Below, one piece after another: positions 60,684 to 64,000 of a stretch of DNA of 64,000 nt. Below the pieces are notes generated by a model. It was not told the origin of the DNA. It ran no database searches and saw only the letters and a program-made list of their open reading frames with translations. The stretch lies in contig NC_080422.1 of the NCBI RefSeq assembly GCF_029873635.1, positions 11,501,764 through 11,565,763 of the forward strand, given 5' to 3'. This stretch comes from Malania oleifera (lineage: Eukaryota; Streptophyta; Magnoliopsida; Santalales; Ximeniaceae). The position numbers were made by a program, and so were the translations under genes. Each line of letters opens with the position of its first letter. The first letter of the stretch is position 1.

Positions 60684-60842
60684 ACATCATATCATATTAT
60701 TATATTATATTAATATATTATTATATTATTTAATTAATAATAACTATTTATTTAATAAATTAATAAATGAATGAATGAATGAATGGATGAATTAATTTTA
60801 TTTTTATTTTTATTTTATTTTTTACTTTTTCGGGTCTTCACA
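58472..60842 (-). repeat. 3' LTR of a minus-strand Tekay-like element
   Basis: The plus strand starts TGTAACGCCCTG and ends GGGTCTTCACA; reversed it starts TGTGAAGACCCG. The right border abuts a polypurine tract (60843-60855). The reversed conserved block GGGGTGAGACACCTCTCAG is at 58826-58845, beside an acceptor-like TTTTAG at 58806-58811. A donor-like CTCAG|GTGAGG is near 60200, and reversed CCCGCCTTCGGG is near 59140. AC, GA and TA microsatellites occur at 59852-59889, 60333-60378 and 60643-60677. Confidence 0.88.
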
Positions 60843-60991
60843 TTCTCCTCTCCTTATAAAAATTTTGTCCTTGAAATTTACTAACTTACAATTATCACAC
60901 CCTCCTCTAGGAATCACTGAAATATTTATCCGACTCTAAGAAGAGCCGGCGGCCACACACATAGCGGCCCCATCCCAATTTATTAATAACC
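60843..60991 (-). promoter_or_regulatory. Polypurine tract and short 3' spacer
   Basis: On the minus strand AAGGAGAGGAGAA (60855-60843) directly precedes the LTR, after TTCAAGGACAAAATTTTTAT, the same context as the tracts at 44981 and 48375. Integrase sequence that should lie upstream of it is missing. Confidence 0.87.
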
Positions 60992-62003
60992 CTCATATAA
61001 AATAATGTGTCCAAATCTCCAGTGCATAAACCACCGCTGCTAACTCCAGATCATGGATAGCGTAATTCTCTTCCTATTCTTTGAGCTGCCATGAAACATA
61101 TGCTATAACTCTCCCCCACTGCATTAGAACACACCCGAGCCCTTTAAGTGACGCATCACTGTAGATTACAAAGCCTTCTTCTCCCAAAGGAATTGTCAAG
61201 ATCGGTGCAGTGATGAGTAGCTGCTTCAATTCCTAGAAGTGTTGTTCACACTCCTCTGTCCATTCATATCTAACATTCTTCCTGGTTAATCTAGTCAAGG
61301 GGCCTGACAATTTAGAAAACCTCTCTACAAAGCGGCACTAGTATCCTGCCAATCCCAAAAAACTCCTGATCTCGTGGACATTTTTTGGTCTCTCCCAGTC
61401 CACTACTGCTTTTATCTTGCTTGGATCCACAGAAATACTACCCCTAGATATAACATGCCTAAGGAATATAACTTGTTCCGACCAGAACTCACACTTTTTT
61501 AATTTAACATACAATCTTTTTTCTCTCAGTATCTGAAAAAATGTCCTCAAATGTTCCTTGTGCTCTTTGGGGCTCTTTGAATATACCAGAATATTATCAA
61601 TAAATACTACCACAAATCGGTCAAGATACTGGTGGAAAACCCTATTCATTAGGTCCATGAATACTATTGGAGCATTTGTTAGTCCTAATGACATAACCAG
61701 GAACTCATAATGGCCATACTGAGTCCAGAAGGTTGTTTTCGAAACATCTTCTACCTTGACCTTCACCTGATGGTACCTGGATCAAAGATCAAATACTCAT
61801 GTTCCCTGGAGTTGGTCAAATAGATCATCAATACGGGGAAGAGAATACTTATTCTTAATTTTTACTTTATTTATCTTCCTGTAGTCAATACACATCCTCA
61901 TTGTCCCATCTTTTTTTTTTTTTTCACAAAGAGTACTGGCATTCCCTAGGGTGACACATTGGGCCTGATAAATCTCTTATCTGACAAATGTTGCAACTGT
62001 TCT
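60992..62003 (-). pseudogene. Tekay-like Gypsy reverse transcriptase and RNase H fragment
   Basis: The minus strand has [37 protein letters not shown] and [13 protein letters not shown], then [29 protein letters not shown] and [13 protein letters not shown]. The catalytic pair of the RT (FIDD in active copies) reads FIDN. It continues through [10 protein letters not shown] and [20 protein letters not shown] to RNase H pieces (APILTIPLG, YSDASLKGLGCVLMQ, YAIHDLELAAVVYALEIW), then stops near 60992, where the integrase should follow. Stops interrupt it near 61337 and 61775. The right end is cut at 62004 by a SIRE-type LTR. Normally this enzyme copies element RNA to DNA. Confidence 0.9.
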
Positions 62004-64000
62004 TGTTGGAATTTGTGTATTCCCAAGAGGGGGGGAGGTGAATTGGAATTTAAAAATTTATTGCCTAGGTTAAACTAATCTAGTAGTAGTACATTCACAA
62101 CCTAGGGTCTGTGTATGCAATTCCAAATGCGCAGATAGATATAACGTGCGGAAATTTAAACCATGTGCAACATTCACCGATCATAACATACATGTGTGGT
62201 AAATATAAAGAGCAGAAATATAAACAAGGCACACGATATGTTATTGGGGTTCGGCCAACTGTGCCTACGTCCCCGCCTCTAGCTCGCAAGCTCGAGGATT
62301 CCACTAATAGCTCACTTAAGGGTGGAGCGGCACCGTTTACAACCACGTCAAATTAACATAGGGCTGATCTCAACCTTAACCAGGTCAATTAGTGGGGCTG
62401 ATCTCAACCTACACGCCTTAATAGGACGACGCACCTAACTTTCCTAACCGGGTCTAAGCCAATCCGGGACTATTCTAGGGCTAGTCTCCCTCTACAGGCC
62501 TGTTCCTGGAAATACAAAAAATGTGTATATAATCAGATGGTACAGTGATTGTGCTTTCGTGTAAAGCATATATGTACCCAAATGCTTGCAATAACATACA
62601 CCACAATATGATTCAATATGTACGCTCAATGTGGTCTAGATGGTTCAACTCTTAAAGTATTTTCTATTAGTGTAATGCATACATAAGAGTGTCAAATAAG
62701 CAATTTTTGTATCACAAGATATTCAGCCAATAAGTTCACACAAAGATGTCAAGTCTCAAGTATTTCAATCAGTAGGGTATCTCAAGCATGTAAGTATCAA
62801 TTAAAGTATATGCTTGGTTTGCAAAAGATGTGTAATTTTTGTACTCAGCAAATAATATATGAGTGAAAGAATATTGCAACAAAGACCACTATCTCATAAA
62901 CAAATATCTCTTCAAATATATTTATCAATATAAAGTACACTAGATATTTGAGAATGATTTTGAAAAGATTTTGCAAACAAAATACTAAATGATCTTCTCA
63001 ATATATTGCAATGAAGGTGCAAGCTTAGAAGATCAAACAAAGTCTTCTTAGGATAGACTTATCAACAAAGTCCCCTAAGAATCCTTAGGTTTTTGCTCGC
63101 AATAGAATCGTGTCAAGCAAGTAAAACAAGGAGAGCAAACCTTTCCAAACACACACTCAATCTACTTACAAATGATGTAGACACTAGTAAAAGATAAGCA
63201 TGAGTGAATGAGGCTAAAAAATGAGTAGTATAGGCTTTTAGGTTTTCAGAGAATTTCCCTTAATCAAAGTAGTTAATCCATGCTAATTTTCTCAAATGAT
63301 CTCATATATATAGGCATAGGAGAAAATATGACCGTTGGGGACCTATTGGGTATTATTAAGGAAGTTTAATGATGTTTAAAGCATTTTAACCTTGTTTAAA
63401 AAATATTTAACTGCGGTAAAAATCTGGGCAACCCGAGAGGTCCAATCGACCAGAACAGGTTCGGTCGACCAGGACTCACATGGTTCGGTCGACTAGGGGA
63501 ATTTTGAACTAAGGGCTCAATCGACCAGGAAAGGGTGATTTTTCAATTTTCCGAGGTTCGGTCGACCAGGCGATTTTGAACTGGCTAGTTTGGTCAACCA
63601 AACCGTTGGGATTTCTCCCGAGGACCCTCGGTCGACTAGGTAGTTGGAGTTCATTTCTATCTTGGTCGACCAGATGGTTAAACTTTTGACCCTAGGGGGT
63701 TTCAGTCGACCAAGTGGTCAAAATGTTGACTAAAGAGGGTTTCGATCGACTGGGGCTTTTTGAACTATTCTGGTTCGGTCGACCAAGGCCTTGGTCAAAC
63801 AGTTGACCCAGGGAGGTTTCGGTCGACCAGGTCAAAATGAACTGACTTGGTTGGTCGACCGAAAGTGCACCAAGTATGCATTTCGGTCCCGTTTTAAGAC
63901 ATACAAACCCTATTCAGGTGCCTAAAAAATATAAGTGCAAATGTGTGTGTCCTAGGGTCACTCATGGTCCAATTTCAAGACACCAAAAAAGTCCGGTGTC
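62004..64000 (-). mobile_element. SIRE-type LTR, continues past the window end
   Basis: The plus strand starts TGTTGGAATTTGTGTATTCC and aligns with the solo LTR at 33297-35581 in the same orientation, including the conserved block at 62246-62285, a TATA-like ATATATATAG at 63304-63313 and GGTCGACC-type palindromes at 63445-63870. It inserted into the Gypsy RT fragment. Whether it is a solo LTR cannot be seen. Confidence 0.9.

Overview
The window is nuclear DNA of a flowering plant, most likely a woody eudicot. It is AT-rich and full of microsatellites. It holds plant LTR retrotransposon lineages (SIRE-type and shorter Copia, Athila-like and Tekay-like Gypsy), an RTE-type LINE, MITEs, and parts of two ordinary plant genes. 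There are no bacterial-style operons. The species cannot be named from sequence alone.

Layout: 1-1.8 kb holds a decayed RTE LINE followed by the last two exons of the chloroplast chaperonin-60 beta gene. 1.8-8.2 kb is non-coding with one fold-back MITE. 8.2-13.8 kb is a nested block: a Gypsy solo LTR and a hAT-like MITE inside an AC/AT microsatellite, then a SIRE-type solo LTR with an exact 5-bp target duplication. 15.6-16.8 kb carries the only complete host gene, a minus-strand, single-exon DREB-class AP2/ERF transcription factor with a TATA box. From 18.3 kb to the end almost everything is nested LTR retrotransposons: a minus-strand SIRE-like Copia element (20.5-28.5 kb) with an extra ORF downstream of pol; a plus-strand SIRE-like element (28.5-31.7 kb) cut off inside gag; an Athila-like element (31.7-42.9 kb) with both LTRs, internally deleted and carrying a solo LTR; a Tekay-like pol-LTR-gag-LTR chain (42.9-50.6 kb); stacked LTR pieces (50.6-58.5 kb); a minus-strand Tekay-like LTR with an RT fragment (58.5-62.0 kb); and a SIRE-type LTR running off the end.

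No element looks autonomous. Frameshifts, stops, deletions and loss of catalytic residues are visible. Several catalytic changes are G-to-A on the coding strand, as expected from deamination of methylated, silenced copies.

The most interesting structure is in the LTRs. (1) At least ten LTRs from different lineages carry clustered short imperfect palindromes, all centred on a CG-type core, immediately upstream of the TATA box; the core differs by family. (2) The same palindrome family as in the 20.5-kb Copia LTR recurs inside that element, just upstream of its extra ORF, suggesting a second internal promoter. (3) Gypsy LTRs share a conserved block ending in a splice-acceptor-like site, with donor-like sites downstream of the TATA box, suggesting an intron of about 1.3-1.6 kb within the LTR. 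(4) Repeats in one LTR contain two hairpins whose stems differ by compensatory changes.
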